Shown here piece after piece: positions 35,826-48,421 of a stretch of 64,000 nucleotides of DNA (position 1 is its first letter; each line of letters begins with the position of its first letter). A model generated the notes under the pieces. That model searched no databases. It saw only the letters and a program-made list of their open reading frames with translations, and was not told the DNA's origin. Position numbers and translations under genes: made by a program. Origin of the DNA: Phytohabitans houttuyneae (GTDB lineage: Bacteria > Actinomycetota > Actinomycetes > Mycobacteriales > Micromonosporaceae); contig NZ_BLPF01000001.1 of NCBI RefSeq assembly GCF_011764425.1, positions 2,285,001 through 2,349,000 on the forward strand, given 5' to 3'.

Positions 35826-38822
35826 GTGCCCGGTCTTGAGCTTGCCGCGATTTCCCTCGGCGCGGCGGTGGCGCGAGCCGCCTGCGGCGTCTGGCTCGGC
35901 GACCACCGGATGGCGGCCGAAGGCGGCGCCAGCGTGATCGACCAGGCGGCCGAGCGGCTGACCAGCGCCCGCGAGCGGCGCCGCTTCCACCGCATCTGGG
36001 AGGAGGCCGCCGAGCTGGTCGCCGAGCGCCTGCTCGCCCTCCGGGAGCTGCGCGACCTGCCGCCCAACGAGCAGGAGGCGGCGATCCTGGCCGTGCGCGA
36101 GACGTTCGAGAAGGCCGCGCTCACCGAGGAGGACCTGTTCAAGCAGGACCTCGACGCCGGCTACCTGGACCGCTACCTGCGCGCCCAGGATCCCGGGCGA
36201 CCGGTCCGCGCGGGGCTCGCGGAGGGCGCGGTACGGCTGTACGACCTGGTGCTGCGCGAGTGCGCGGCGTACGCGATCGAGGCCGCGCACGCCTTGCCCG
36301 GCGCCGGGCTCGCCGGGATGGCCGAGCTGCTGCGCCGCGACCGTCAGATCCTCGACGAGATCGGCGCCGTGCTGGAGCGCCTGCCCGAGCGGCGCGGACC
36401 GCACGACTTCGAGCGCGACTACTGCCAGCTCGTGGCCAACCGGCTCGACCAGGTGGAGTTCTTCGGCGTGACGCTCTCCGAGTCCAGCCGGCGCTACCCG
36501 CTCTCGGTCGCGTACCTCAGCCTGACCGCGCGGGCCGCGCGGGCGCCGGACGACCTGCTCGCCGCCGACCAGGTCGAGCGGGTACTGGCCCGGTCCGACC
36601 GGCTCTTCATCCGCGGCCAGGCCGGCACCGGCAAGACCACGCTGCTGCACTGGATCGCCGTGCACAGCGCCCGTGACTCCTTTCCGGACCGGCTCGCCGC
36701 CTGGAACGGCACCGTGCCGTTCTTCCTGCCCCTGCGCCGGTACGTCTCCTCCGAGCTGCCCGGGCCCGAGGCGTTCCTGCAGGAGGTCGGCCGGCACATC
36801 GCGCTGGAAATGGCGCCGGGCTGGGTGCATCGGCAGCTGCGCACCGGCCGCGCGATCGTGCTGCTCGACGGCGTGGACGAGCTGGCCGAGACCCGCCGAG
36901 ACGAGGTCAAGCGCTGGCTGACCGACCTCATCGCCGCGTTTCCGCGGGCCCGCTACGTGGTCACCTCCAGGCCGGCGGCGACGCCCGAGGACTGGCTGGC
37001 CGCGGCCGGCTTCCTGGCCGCGGAGCTCGAGCCGATGACCCCCACGCAGGTACGGGCGTTCACGCACCGCTGGCACGAGGCGATCCGCAGCGGATGCACC
37101 ACCGAGCCGGAGCGCGCCGAGGTCGTCGAGCAGGAGGAAGGGCTGCTCAACGCCCTCGACCACCACCGGCACCTGCGCCAGCTCGCCGGGTACCCGCTGC
37201 TGTGCGCGCTCCTCTGCGCCCTGCACCGGGACCGGCGCGGTCAGCTGCCCGGCAACCGCATGGAGCTGTACGAGATCGCGCTGCACATGCTCCTGGAGCG
37301 GCGCGACCGGGAACGCCGGGTCGAGACCCAGCCGGTGGTCGGGCGCACCGAGCAGATGCTGCTGCTCAGCGACCTCGCGTACTGGCTGATCCGCAACGGC
37401 TGGTCGGACGCCGCGCGGGCCGACGCGATCGACCGGCTGGCCGCGAAGCTGCGGGCGATGCCCCAGGTCAAGGCCGAGCCGGCGCAGGTCTACCGGGTCC
37501 TGCTGGAGCGCACCGGCCTGCTGCGCGAGCAGGTCGAGGGCCGGGTGGACTTCGTGCACCGCTCGTTCGAGGAGTACCTCGCCGCCAAGCAGGCGGTCGA
37601 CGAGGGCGACTTCGGCGTGCTGCAGGCGCACGCGCACGAGTCGCAGTGGCACGAGGTCGTGGTCATGGCCGCCGGTCACGCGAGCGCCGCGGGCCGGGAG
37701 GCGCTGCTCGGCGGCCTGCTGGCACGCGGTCGCGACCGCCAGACCCCGCGCGCCCACCGCGACCTGCTGAGCCTTGTCGCGCTCGCCTGCCTGGAGACCT
37801 CGCCGGAGCGCTCCCCCGAGCTGGAACAGAACATCCGCGACGCCACCGCCAAGCTTGTGCCGCCGCAGGGCGAGGCGGCGGCGCGGGCGCTCGGTCGCGC
37901 CGGACCGTTCGCGATCGACCTGCTGATGGCGTCCGTGCCCAACAACGAGTACGCCGAGGTGCTCACGATCGAGGCGGTACGCGAGTCCGGCGACCCGGCC
38001 GCGCTCCCGCTCCTGGCCCGCTTCGGCCCCGACACGCGGCACAGCGTCGTGGACGCGCTCGTGCGGGCCTGGCCGCACTTCGACCCGCAGGAGTACGCCG
38101 CACGCGTCCTGGCCGACTCACCGCTGCACGCCGGGGAGCTGACCGTCAACGACGCGCGCCTGCTGCCCGCACTGCGCTGGCTGCGCCGGCTGACCCACCT
38201 GACGGTGGCCACGGCATCGCCGGACGGGGTGGCCTTCGTCCGCGACCTGCCGGCCCTGCGGGCGCTGGAGGTCGCCGCGGCACCGGGACCGCTGGACCTT
38301 GCGCCCCTCGCCGGCCTGGCCGACCTCACGACGCTGGTCGTGGCCGGCGACGTGACGAACGTGCGCGTGCTGACCGAGCTGCCGCTGCGTGAGCTGGCGA
38401 TCGGCGCGCCCGGCTTCTACCGCCTCGGCGGTGCCGAGCTGGCCGCGCTGCAGATGCTCACGCTCTACCACGTCGCCTCCGTCCAGCCGCTCGGCGCCGC
38501 GGTGCTGCCCGCGTTGACCCGGCTCGACCTCCACCTCGCGGACGGCTGGTCCGAGGAGGCGCTTCCGGTACCGGCGCGCCTGGACCGGCTCGCCCTGCAC
38601 TTCGCGACCCCGCCGAACCTGCGCGCCCTTCGTGCGGTAACCGGCCCGGTGCTGGCCCTGCACCACCACGGCCGCGGACCGCTCGACCTCAGTGAGCTGG
38701 CCGGACGGGAAAACGTACGGGTGCACCTCTACCGCCGCAGCGCCGAGGTGCTCGGTGAGGCGACGCTCGGCGCGGGCAGCCTGGTGCGCAGCGCCTGGGA
38801 AGACGGCGTTACGAGCCGGTGA
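35826..38822 (+). CDS. NACHT-domain STAND NTPase with leucine-rich C-terminus
   Basis: 998 residues from GTG 35826; no clear ribosome site. Residues 1-230 are a helical N-terminal region of the type found before bacterial NACHT modules. The NACHT core has Walker A GQAGTGKTTLL (from residue 264), Walker B VLLDGVDEL (about 346-353) and the sensor YVVTSRPAA, followed by winged-helix and helical parts (FVHRSFEEYLAAKQAV). Residues about 640-760 look HEAT-like, and 770-960 form degenerate leucine-rich repeats (LRALEVAAAPGPLDLAPLAGLADLT). Bacterial NACHT proteins include anti-phage sensors. No effector domain is recognised. Its 3' end overlaps truB. Confidence 0.88.
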   Translation: MPGLELAAISLGAAVARAACGVWLGDHRMAAEGGASVIDQAAERLTSARERRRFHRIWEEAAELVAERLLALRELRDLPPNEQEAAILAVRETFEKAALTEEDLFKQDLDAGYLDRYLRAQDPGRPVRAGLAEGAVRLYDLVLRECAAYAIEAAHALPGAGLAGMAELLRRDRQILDEIGAVLERLPERRGPHDFERDYCQLVANRLDQVEFFGVTLSESSRRYPLSVAYLSLTARAARAPDDLLAADQVERVLARSDRLFIRGQAGTGKTTLLHWIAVHSARDSFPDRLAAWNGTVPFFLPLRRYVSSELPGPEAFLQEVGRHIALEMAPGWVHRQLRTGRAIVLLDGVDELAETRRDEVKRWLTDLIAAFPRARYVVTSRPAATPEDWLAAAGFLAAELEPMTPTQVRAFTHRWHEAIRSGCTTEPERAEVVEQEEGLLNALDHHRHLRQLAGYPLLCALLCALHRDRRGQLPGNRMELYEIALHMLLERRDRERRVETQPVVGRTEQMLLLSDLAYWLIRNGWSDAARADAIDRLAAKLRAMPQVKAEPAQVYRVLLERTGLLREQVEGRVDFVHRSFEEYLAAKQAVDEGDFGVLQAHAHESQWHEVVVMAAGHASAAGREALLGGLLARGRDRQTPRAHRDLLSLVALACLETSPERSPELEQNIRDATAKLVPPQGEAAARALGRAGPFAIDLLMASVPNNEYAEVLTIEAVRESGDPAALPLLARFGPDTRHSVVDALVRAWPHFDPQEYAARVLADSPLHAGELTVNDARLLPALRWLRRLTHLTVATASPDGVAFVRDLPALRALEVAAAPGPLDLAPLAGLADLTTLVVAGDVTNVRVLTELPLRELAIGAPGFYRLGGAELAALQMLTLYHVASVQPLGAAVLPALTRLDLHLADGWSEEALPVPARLDRLALHFATPPNLRALRAVTGPVLALHHHGRGPLDLSELAGRENVRVHLYRRSAEVLGEATLGAGSLVRSAWEDGVTSR

Positions 38823-39693
38823 AGACCACCTCGGGGCGGGCGCGGCCCTCGCGTTCCCGCACGATCGCGAGCAGCGCGCCGTCCGGGGCGAAGACGGCGT
38901 AAGGGCCCTCGATCCCGGCCCGGTCCAGCGGCCCGCCGTGCGACAGCGTCTTCGCCTCGTCCACAGTGGCCTCCCGCGCCGTGAAGAACCGGCGGGCGGC
39001 GTCCGCGAGGGGCAGGTTGACCACCTCGGGTGCGACCTTCTCCAGCTCCTCCAATGTGGAGGACTCGGCGAGCGTGAAGCCGCCCACCGCGGTGCGCCGC
39101 AGCGCGGTCAGGTGCCCGCCCACCCCCAGGCCGGCGCCGAGGTCGCGGGCGATCGCCCGCACGTACGTGCCGGAGGAGCACGCCACCTCCACGTCGACGT
39201 CGACCAGGTCGGGAGCCGGCCGCCGGATCGCCAGGAGGTCGAGGCGCGAGATGGTCACCGGTCGGGCGGCGAGCGTGACCTGCTCGCCTTCGCGCACCCG
39301 CTTGTACGCCCGCTTGCCGTCGATCTTGATCGCACTGACCGCGCTCGGCACCTGCTCGATCTCGCCGGTGAGCGCGGCCAGCCCGCCGCGGATCGCGTCG
39401 TCGGTGACGTCGCCGGCGGGAGTGGTGGCCACGACCTCGCCTTCGGCGTCGTCGGTGACCGTGGTCTGCCCGAGCCGGATCGTGCCGGTGTAGCCCTTTG
39501 TCGAGCCGATCACGAACGTCAGCAGGCGCGTCGCCTTGCCCACGCCGATGACCAGCACGCCGGTCGCCATCGGGTCGAGCGTGCCGCCGTGCCCGACCCG
39601 CCGGGTGCGGGCCAGCCGCCGCACGCGGGCGACCACGTCGTGCGACGTCATGCCGCCGGCCTTGTCCACGATCACCAGACCGTCCACACTCAC
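38809..39693 (-). CDS. truB: tRNA pseudouridine(55) synthase
   Basis: 294 residues from GTG 39693 (VSVDGLVIVDKAG). TruB makes pseudouridine 55 in the tRNA T-loop. The catalytic Asp40 lies in GGTLDPMATGVL; other motifs are STKGYTGTIRLG, VSAIKIDGKRAYKR, SSGTYVRAIARDLG and HLTALRRTAVGGF. The extra C-terminal domain is the actinobacterial type. The gene converges on the NACHT gene with 14 bp of overlap. Confidence 0.95.
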   Translation of the reverse strand: MSVDGLVIVDKAGGMTSHDVVARVRRLARTRRVGHGGTLDPMATGVLVIGVGKATRLLTFVIGSTKGYTGTIRLGQTTVTDDAEGEVVATTPAGDVTDDAIRGGLAALTGEIEQVPSAVSAIKIDGKRAYKRVREGEQVTLAARPVTISRLDLLAIRRPAPDLVDVDVEVACSSGTYVRAIARDLGAGLGVGGHLTALRRTAVGGFTLAESSTLEELEKVAPEVVNLPLADAARRFFTAREATVDEAKTLSHGGPLDRAGIEGPYAVFAPDGALLAIVREREGRARPEVVFTGS

Positions 39694-39728
39694 GGCCGCC
39701 AGCCTGCCAGACGGCGCCGCGGCCGGGC

Positions 39729-41030
39729 TCAGCGCACCGCGCCGACCACCGCCCACGCGCCGGAACGCATCCGCGCCAGCAAGGTGACCAGGCGCAACAC
39801 GATGAAGAGGGACAGCCCGGCCCAGATGCCGCCCAGCCCGGCGTCCAGCGCGTAGGCGAGCCACACCACCGGCAGGAAGCCGCCCAGCGCGGCCAGGATC
39901 GTGACGTTGCGCAGGTAGCGGGCGTCGCCGGCGCCGATGAGCACGCCGTCGAGGGCGTACACGACGCCGGCCAGCGGCAGCAGCGCGACGAACCACGGCC
40001 ACGCCACCATCGCCTGGTCGTGTACCGCCGGGTCGTTGCTGAACCAGCCCGGCACCACACCCGCGCCGGCCCCGATCACCACCGCGAAGCCGGCGCCGCA
40101 CACGCCGCCGATCAGCGCGATCCGCTTCCCCAGGTCGCGCGCCTCGCGGTCGTGCCCGGCACCCAGCGCGGCGCCGACCAGCGACTGCGCGGCGATCGCC
40201 ACCGCATCGAGCGCGAGCGCGCAGAAGAACCACAGCTGCACGGTGATCTGGTGCGCCGCGACCACCGCGGTGCCGAAGCGGGCGGCCACCGCGGTCGCGG
40301 ACAGGAAACACGCCTGGAACGCCGAGCCGCGGATCAGCAGGTCGCGGCCGAGCACGAGCTGCTGGCCGATCACCGCGGGGCGCGGGCGCAGCGGCACCCG
40401 CTCGGCGACGAGAGCCCGCGCGAACAGCACGCCGGCGAGGGTCTGCGCCACCACGTTCGCAACGGCTGACCCGGTCAGGCCGAGGCCCGCCGGGTACACG
40501 AGGATCGGGCAGAGCACGGCGGAGAGCACGTTGGCGCCGAGCACGTAGAACAGCGGACGCCGGGTGTCCTGCACGCCGCGCATCCAGCCGTTGCCGGCGG
40601 CGGCGAGGAGCAGGCCCGGCGCGCCCAGCGCCGCGATCCGCAGCCAGTCCGCGGCGGCACCGGCCACCTCCGAGTCACCGCCGCCGAGGGCTCGGGCCAG
40701 CGGGCCGGCCGACACCTGCGCGACAACCGCCAGGGCGAGCCCGACGCCGAACGCGAGCCACGACGCCTGTACCCCCTCGGCCACCGCCGCGGCACGGTCG
40801 CCGGCACCGAAGCGGCGGGCGGAGCGGCCGGTCGTGCCGTAGGCCATCACCGTGCCGAGCCACGCGGCCACCGACATCACGGTGCCGCCGATCGCGACCG
40901 CGGCCAGCGGGACGCTGCCCAGGTGGCCCACGACCGCGGTGTCGACGAGCACGTAGAGCGGCTCGGCGGCAAGCACGATCAGCGCGGGCCAGGCGAGGGC
41001 GGCGATGCGGCGCAGGGAGTACGGAGCCAT
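39729..41030 (-). CDS. MATE-family efflux transporter (DinF-like)
   Basis: 433 residues from ATG 41030 (MAPYSLRRIAALAWP); an ATG at 41048 is possible. About twelve membrane segments in two related halves: VLVDTAVVGHLGSVPLAAVAIG in the first and ALDAVAIAAQSLVGAALGAGHD in the second. MATE proteins export cationic drugs or metabolites using Na+ or H+. It lies 35 nt upstream of truB. Confidence 0.9.
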   Translation of the reverse strand: MAPYSLRRIAALAWPALIVLAAEPLYVLVDTAVVGHLGSVPLAAVAIGGTVMSVAAWLGTVMAYGTTGRSARRFGAGDRAAAVAEGVQASWLAFGVGLALAVVAQVSAGPLARALGGGDSEVAGAAADWLRIAALGAPGLLLAAAGNGWMRGVQDTRRPLFYVLGANVLSAVLCPILVYPAGLGLTGSAVANVVAQTLAGVLFARALVAERVPLRPRPAVIGQQLVLGRDLLIRGSAFQACFLSATAVAARFGTAVVAAHQITVQLWFFCALALDAVAIAAQSLVGAALGAGHDREARDLGKRIALIGGVCGAGFAVVIGAGAGVVPGWFSNDPAVHDQAMVAWPWFVALLPLAGVVYALDGVLIGAGDARYLRNVTILAALGGFLPVVWLAYALDAGLGGIWAGLSLFIVLRLVTLLARMRSGAWAVVGAVR

Positions 41031-41071
41031 CGCCCGCCATCCTGACACCCGTCGCGTAATGACCGCAACGT

Positions 41072-41494
41072 CTAGTGGTGCTTACCTCGGACGAGCGAGC
41101 GCGGCTCACCGTGTGCGGCGATGTCGGCGCGCGTGGTCTCGATGAGCTCGCGGGACAGGCGCCAGCCGGCGACCTGCTCGGCGAACCGGACGCCCGACGT
41201 GCGGGCGACGACAGTCCAGGGCATGCCGAATCCCACGCGCAACAAGGTGACGATCGGCAGCAGCAGGAGCAGGATGAGCCACTCGGCCACGAAGACGGCG
41301 GCCACGAGGATGACCGGCAGGATGACCACCAGAACGGCGACGCCGATGGCGATCAGCAGCCCGATGGGCTCGTCACCGGTGATACCGGGCACGTCAGGGA
41401 AGCTGCTCTTGCCCATGTCACGGCCGCGGGGCCGCCAGGGCAACCAGCGCCGGCCGACCCACCACCGCCGGCCGTCAGGGCCTTCGATCCGCAT
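41072..41494 (-). CDS. small membrane protein, unknown function
   Basis: 140 residues from ATG 41494 (MRIEGPDGRRWWVGRRW); an ATG at 41518 is also possible. After a basic Trp-rich N-terminus there are two adjacent hydrophobic segments (GLLIAIGVAVLVVILPVILVA and FVAEWLILLLLLPIVTLL, about 45-85), then a soluble helix (EQVAGWRLSRELIETTRADI). It resembles small actinobacterial membrane proteins without assigned function. 41 nt upstream of the MATE gene. Confidence 0.6.
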   Translation of the reverse strand: MRIEGPDGRRWWVGRRWLPWRPRGRDMGKSSFPDVPGITGDEPIGLLIAIGVAVLVVILPVILVAAVFVAEWLILLLLLPIVTLLRVGFGMPWTVVARTSGVRFAEQVAGWRLSRELIETTRADIAAHGEPRSLVRGKHH

Positions 41495-41535
41495 GCCCTC
41501 GAATGGTGCCAAGGGCATTCAAGCGGGGTGACTGT

Positions 41536-41625
41536 CTACTGGCGCGTGTCCATGGAGGTCTGCAGGGCGCGGCGGGCCTGCTCGCGCTCGTCTTCGGTGC
41601 TCTGCGGCTTGGGCTTGGAAGCCAT
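41536..41625 (-). CDS. possible small protein of 29 residues
   Basis: ATG 41625 has AAGGA about 10 nt upstream. The peptide MASKPKPQSTEDEREQARRA and its tail are highly charged and predicted helical. Its composition is unlike random GC-rich sequence, but coding is not proven. Confidence 0.4.
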   Translation of the reverse strand: MASKPKPQSTEDEREQARRALQTSMDTRQ

Positions 41626-41917
41626 GGGAAAGGGTCCTTCCAGGGCGTGTGCGGCACGCGACTGCGCGCGCCCACACGTGCGGGCGGTCGTGCGGTGCGC
41701 CGAGACAGCCCTCCGGGATCGCCGGAACGGCAGTGGCGCGAGCCCGGGTCGGTCTGACCCTGGAGGCAAACACCGGTCGTGCGCGGCGATGGTTGAAACG
41801 GCACGCGCGAGCCGGTACGCAACGTCAACCAAGTTAGCGTTAAGTCAGATGAACGCGCGCTAGGTTCCCGGGATACGGACGGGTAGCAGCAGGAAACGCT
41901 GAGTTGCCGGAGCAGGC
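41626..41917. other. 292-bp gap without a supported gene
   Basis: Between the small ORF and nrnA. No protein, RNA or repeat is recognised. A TTGACG hexamer on the minus strand near 41824 could be part of a promoter for the small genes downstream. Confidence 0.4.
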
Positions 41918-42970
41918 TCACAGCTCCGCGCGGATGGCCCCGATCACGTCCTCCACCGAACCCCGTCCGGTGAAGCCCGCCGCCAGCCGGTGCCCACCGC
42001 CGCCCAGCGCCACCGCCACCCGGCTCACGTCGACAGCGCCCTTGCTGCGCATCGAGACCGCCCACTCGGCCGGGCCGACCTGCTTGATCACACAGCTCAC
42101 GTCGGCCTCGGCGGCGCACCGTACGGAGTCGATGAGCGCCTCCAGCACGTACGCCTTCTGGCCGTGGCGAGCAAGGTCGTCCAGCGTCGCGTACGTCCAC
42201 ACGAGCCCCACCCCGCCGGCCGCGTCGGGCTCGAGCTGGGCGCGCTGCAGCACGTCGCCGTAGAGCCGCACCGCGCCGAACGGCCGGGTGTCGAAGATCC
42301 GCCGGGAGATGTCGCCGGGGCTGATGCCGGTCGCGAGCAGCCGCGCCGCCATCTCGTGTACCGCCGGGGTGGTCATGTCGAAGCGGAACGAGCCGGTGTC
42401 GGTGGCCAGCGCCACGTACAGGCACTGGGCGATCTCCGCGTCGAGCGGCACCTCCAGGCGGCTGAGCAGTCCTTCCGCCACCACCGAGGTGGCCGCGGCA
42501 CCCGGGTCGACCAGGTGGATGCCACCGAACCGGGTGTTGGACGCGTGGTGGTCGAGCACCACCGCCGTGCCCGCCGTCTGGAGCCGGTCGACGAGCGCGC
42601 CGAGCCGCGAGGCGCTGGCCGCGTCGAAGCAGATGAACAGGTCGGGCGCCGGGTGCGCCGCGTCGGCCGGCACCAGCAGGTCGAGGCCGGGCAGCCAGCG
42701 GAACGGCTCGGGCACCTCGGGCGGCCCGCCGTAGCCACCGGTGGGGGATCCCTGGGTCGCGCCCGGGAACGTCGCCTGCAGCTGGGTGATCCCCAGCCGC
42801 CGCAACCCCAGCGCCGTGCCGAGCATGCTGCCCAGCGCGTCGCCGTCCGGGTTGACGTGGCAGACCAGCAGCACCGTGCCGCCCGCGGGCACGCCGTGCA
42901 CGGCGGCCACGGCCGCGGCCCAGTCAGCGGCGGTCGGCTCGGCGGCCGCCACTTCCACCACGGAGGTCAC
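41918..42970 (-). CDS. nrnA: DHH/DHHA1 phosphoesterase (NrnA-type oligoribonuclease/pAp phosphatase)
   Basis: 350 residues from ATG 42970, overlapping the rbfA stop (ATGA). Degrades nanoRNAs and 3'-phosphoadenosine 5'-phosphate. The metal motifs are HVNPDGDALGS, FDAASASR and LDHHASN; the DHHA1 part ends with GGGGHRLAAGF. The rbfA-nrnA pairing is conserved. Confidence 0.93.
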   Translation of the reverse strand: MTSVVEVAAAEPTAADWAAAVAAVHGVPAGGTVLLVCHVNPDGDALGSMLGTALGLRRLGITQLQATFPGATQGSPTGGYGGPPEVPEPFRWLPGLDLLVPADAAHPAPDLFICFDAASASRLGALVDRLQTAGTAVVLDHHASNTRFGGIHLVDPGAAATSVVAEGLLSRLEVPLDAEIAQCLYVALATDTGSFRFDMTTPAVHEMAARLLATGISPGDISRRIFDTRPFGAVRLYGDVLQRAQLEPDAAGGVGLVWTYATLDDLARHGQKAYVLEALIDSVRCAAEADVSCVIKQVGPAEWAVSMRSKGAVDVSRVAVALGGGGHRLAAGFTGRGSVEDVIGAIRAEL

Positions 42971-43452
42971 GGTCGGTCCCGCGGATCGTCCGCGGCCTCG
43001 TCCGGCTCGTCGGCCTCGTCTGCCTCGTCCTCATCGGACTCTTCCTTGTACGGGTTGGACTCCCCCGCGTACTCCGCGCCGGCCGCGATCCGCTGCACCT
43101 CGGCGTCCGCCGTGCGCGCCTGGGCGAGCAGGTCGTCGATGTGCTTGGCGTGGTCCTGCACGTCGTCGTGGATGAACGTGAGGGTCGGCGAGTGGCGCAG
43201 CCCCATCGCCTTGCCCACCGTGCTGCGCACGAGGCCCTTGGCGCTGTCGAGGGCGGCCGCCGTGCCCGCCTGCGCGGCGGCGTCACCGAGCACGGTGTAG
43301 AAGACCGTGGCGTCGCGCAGGTCAGCGGTGATCCGGGCATCGGTGATGGTGATCATGCCGAGGCGAGGATCCTTGATCTGGGTGCGCACCACCGACGCCA
43401 CCAGCTCCCGCACCCGCTCCGCGTGCCGGCGTACCTTGGCCGGGTCCGTCAT
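42967..43452 (-). CDS. rbfA: 30S ribosome-binding factor A
   Basis: 161 residues from ATG 43452 (MTDPAKVRRHAERV). A KH-type factor for late 30S maturation: VRTQIKDPRLGMITITDARI and SPTLTFIHDDVQDHAKHIDDLL. The C-terminal 40 residues are strongly acidic, an actinobacterial extension. Coupled to nrnA. Confidence 0.95.
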   Translation of the reverse strand: MTDPAKVRRHAERVRELVASVVRTQIKDPRLGMITITDARITADLRDATVFYTVLGDAAAQAGTAAALDSAKGLVRSTVGKAMGLRHSPTLTFIHDDVQDHAKHIDDLLAQARTADAEVQRIAAGAEYAGESNPYKEESDEDEADEADEPDEAADDPRDRP

Positions 43453-43547
43453 CTCGCCACCTCCGGAAGCTCCATTTGCGCGCACCCGGCCTGGCGGCCG
43501 GAGACACCCGCCAACCCCTGCACATTACCCGTGTGAGCAGCTCAAAA

Positions 43548-43841
43548 TCAGTCCTCGTCGCCGTGTAGCCGGCGCCTCACGGACAGCAGTTCGATCTCCG
43601 GGCGCCCGGCGATGAGCCGCTCGCAGGAGTCGAGCACCTCGCTCACGTGGCCGGCGTCGGCGGCGACCGCGGCCACCCCGATCTCCGCCCGCCCGTGCCG
43701 GTCGAGCGCGCCCACCTCGGCCGCGGAGACCTCGAACTTGCGCAGCGCGGCGACGATCGGCCGCACGTAGGAGCGCTTGGCCTTCAACGAACGTGAGTCC
43801 CCCGGCAGGAGCACGTCAAACACAGCGGTTCCGGTATACAC
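43548..43841 (-). CDS. DUF503 protein (YlxP-like)
   Basis: 97 residues from GTG 43841; the frame extends upstream, but the family begins at this VYTGTAVFDVLLPGDSRSLK segment. Also SYVRPIVAALRKFEVSAAEV and an ISREL-like final strand. YlxP proteins occur between infB and rbfA in many genomes, as here, and are linked to translation or ribosome assembly without a defined activity. Confidence 0.88.
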   Translation of the reverse strand: MYTGTAVFDVLLPGDSRSLKAKRSYVRPIVAALRKFEVSAAEVGALDRHGRAEIGVAAVAADAGHVSEVLDSCERLIAGRPEIELLSVRRRLHGDED

Positions 43842-43870
43842 GCGCAGAGAACTTACTGGGCGGACGCGAA

Positions 43871-43900
43871 GCGCCCCGCCGGCGGGTGCCGGCGGGGCGC
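43871..43900 (-). terminator. hairpin between infB and the DUF503 gene
   Basis: A perfect 13-bp GC stem (43871-43883 with 43888-43900) and a 4-nt loop, 16 nt after the infB stop. No U-tract. It may terminate or attenuate transcription inside the cluster. Confidence 0.5.
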
Positions 43901-43916
43901 CTGTCACACGTTCGCG

Positions 43917-46946
<3,030 letters not shown>

Positions 46947-47052
46947 TGCACTCCTCACTCCGAGGTCGTGCGGGCGGCACCCGCGCGACCTCACTCCTGC
47001 ACTTGAAGCCTGGTCATTTCAGCGACTTCATCGTGTGCTCATGTCGGTCGTC

Positions 47053-47373
47053 CTACCTTGCTCTTTGCGACCCCCGACCGGTCTGATGACCGGTCGTAGT
47101 GGCTACCGCACGGATGTGCTCGGCCAGCGAACCGCTGTCCAGGACACCGGTGACTCGCAACGCACGCCCGAAAGCGCGACGCCGCTCCGCCAGCGCGAAG
47201 CAAGCCGGATCAGGATGCAGGTGAGCTCCCCGACCCGGCAGTCTACGGCCCGGATCCGCCATGAGGCTGTGGCCAGCCTCACTGGGAACCGCGACAACCC
47301 GCAGCAAATCGGTGGCCAGTGTCCGCTGCCGGCAACCCACGCAGGTGCGCACCGGCCGCGCACGCCGTACCAA
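47053..47373 (-). CDS. ylxR: YlxR (DUF448) RNA-binding protein
   Basis: 106 residues from TTG 47373. Key residues RTCVGCRQ, LLRVVA and PGRGAHLHPDPACFALAERRRAF match YlxR, recently linked to RNase P modulation (RnpM) in firmicutes. Located between nusA and infB, the conserved order. The C-terminus has a basic tail. Confidence 0.9.
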   Translation of the reverse strand: MVRRARPVRTCVGCRQRTLATDLLRVVAVPSEAGHSLMADPGRRLPGRGAHLHPDPACFALAERRRAFGRALRVTGVLDSGSLAEHIRAVATTTGHQTGRGSQRAR

Positions 47374-47387
47374 CAGAGAGTCTACCC

Positions 47388-48421
47388 CTACGCCTCGGCG
47401 ACCGCGCCGCCCGGCTCGGTCGCATGATCGCCCCCGGCGGGGCGCGCCGGCTCGTTGTCGGGGCGGATGTCGATCCGCCAGCCGGTGAGGCGCGCTGCCA
47501 GCCGGGCGTTCTGTCCTTCCCGGCCGATCGCGAGGGAGAGCTGGAAGTCCGGCACGGTCACCCGGGCGGTGCGCGTAGCGGCGTCGATGACCTCCACACG
47601 CAGCGCCTTCGCGGGCGAGAGCGCGTTGCCGACGAAGTGCGCGGGGTCTTCCGACCAGTCAATGATGTCGATCTTTTCGCCGTGCAGCTCGCTCATCACC
47701 GCCCGGACCCGCTGGCCCATCGGGCCGATGCAGGCGCCCTTGGCGTTGACACCGGACGCGGCCGAGCGCACGGCGATCTTGGTGCGGTGACCCGCCTCGC
47801 GGGCAATCGCGGCGATCTCCACCGTGCCGTCGGCGATCTCCGGCACCTCCAGCGCGAAGAGCTTCTTCACGAGGTTGGGGTGCGACCGGGACAGCGTGAT
47901 CTGCGGGCCGCGGAAGCCCTTGGCCACGTGCACGACCACGCAGCGGATCCGCTGGCCGTGCGCGTAGATCTCACCGGGCACCTGCTCGGAGTGCGGCAGT
48001 ACCGCCTCCAGCTTGCCCAGGTCGACGGTGACGATGCCCTTCTCCGAGCGGGCCTCGTGCGCCTGGACCACACCGGTCACCAGGTCGCCGTCGCGCCCGA
48101 CGTACTCACCGAAGTGCACCTCGTCCGTGGCCTCGCGCAGCCGCTGCAGGATGACCTGCTTGGCGGTCATCGCGGCGATGCGGCCGAAGTCGTGGGGGTG
48201 TCGTCCCACTCGCGCACCACGGTGCCGTCCGAGTCCAGCTCCTGCGCGTACACGAGCGCGGCGCCGGTCTTCCGGTCGATCTCCACCCGCGCGTGCGCCT
48301 CGGCACCCTCCGTGTGGCGGTACGCGGTCAGCAGCGCGGTCTCGATCGCCGCGAGGATCGTGTCGAACGGGATCTCCCGCTCCCGCTCGAGGGCGCGCAG
48401 CGCCGCGAGGTCGATGTTCAC
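47388..48421 (-). CDS. nusA: transcription termination/antitermination factor NusA (one frameshift)
   Basis: ATG 48421 overlaps the rimP stop (ATGA). The first frame carries [20 protein letters not shown] and reads through [14 protein letters not shown]; one base is missing in the GGGGG run 48194-48198; the second frame continues with [19 protein letters not shown], the S1 domain ([18 protein letters not shown]) and both KH domains ([14 protein letters not shown] and [19 protein letters not shown]). The repaired length is about 344 residues, normal for actinobacteria. As nusA is essential, the break is almost certainly a sequence error. Confidence 0.93.

Noticed and set aside
35799-38078. 759-codon open frame opposite the NACHT gene
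   Set aside because: Antisense of a gene with Walker motifs; no domain or start signal of its own.
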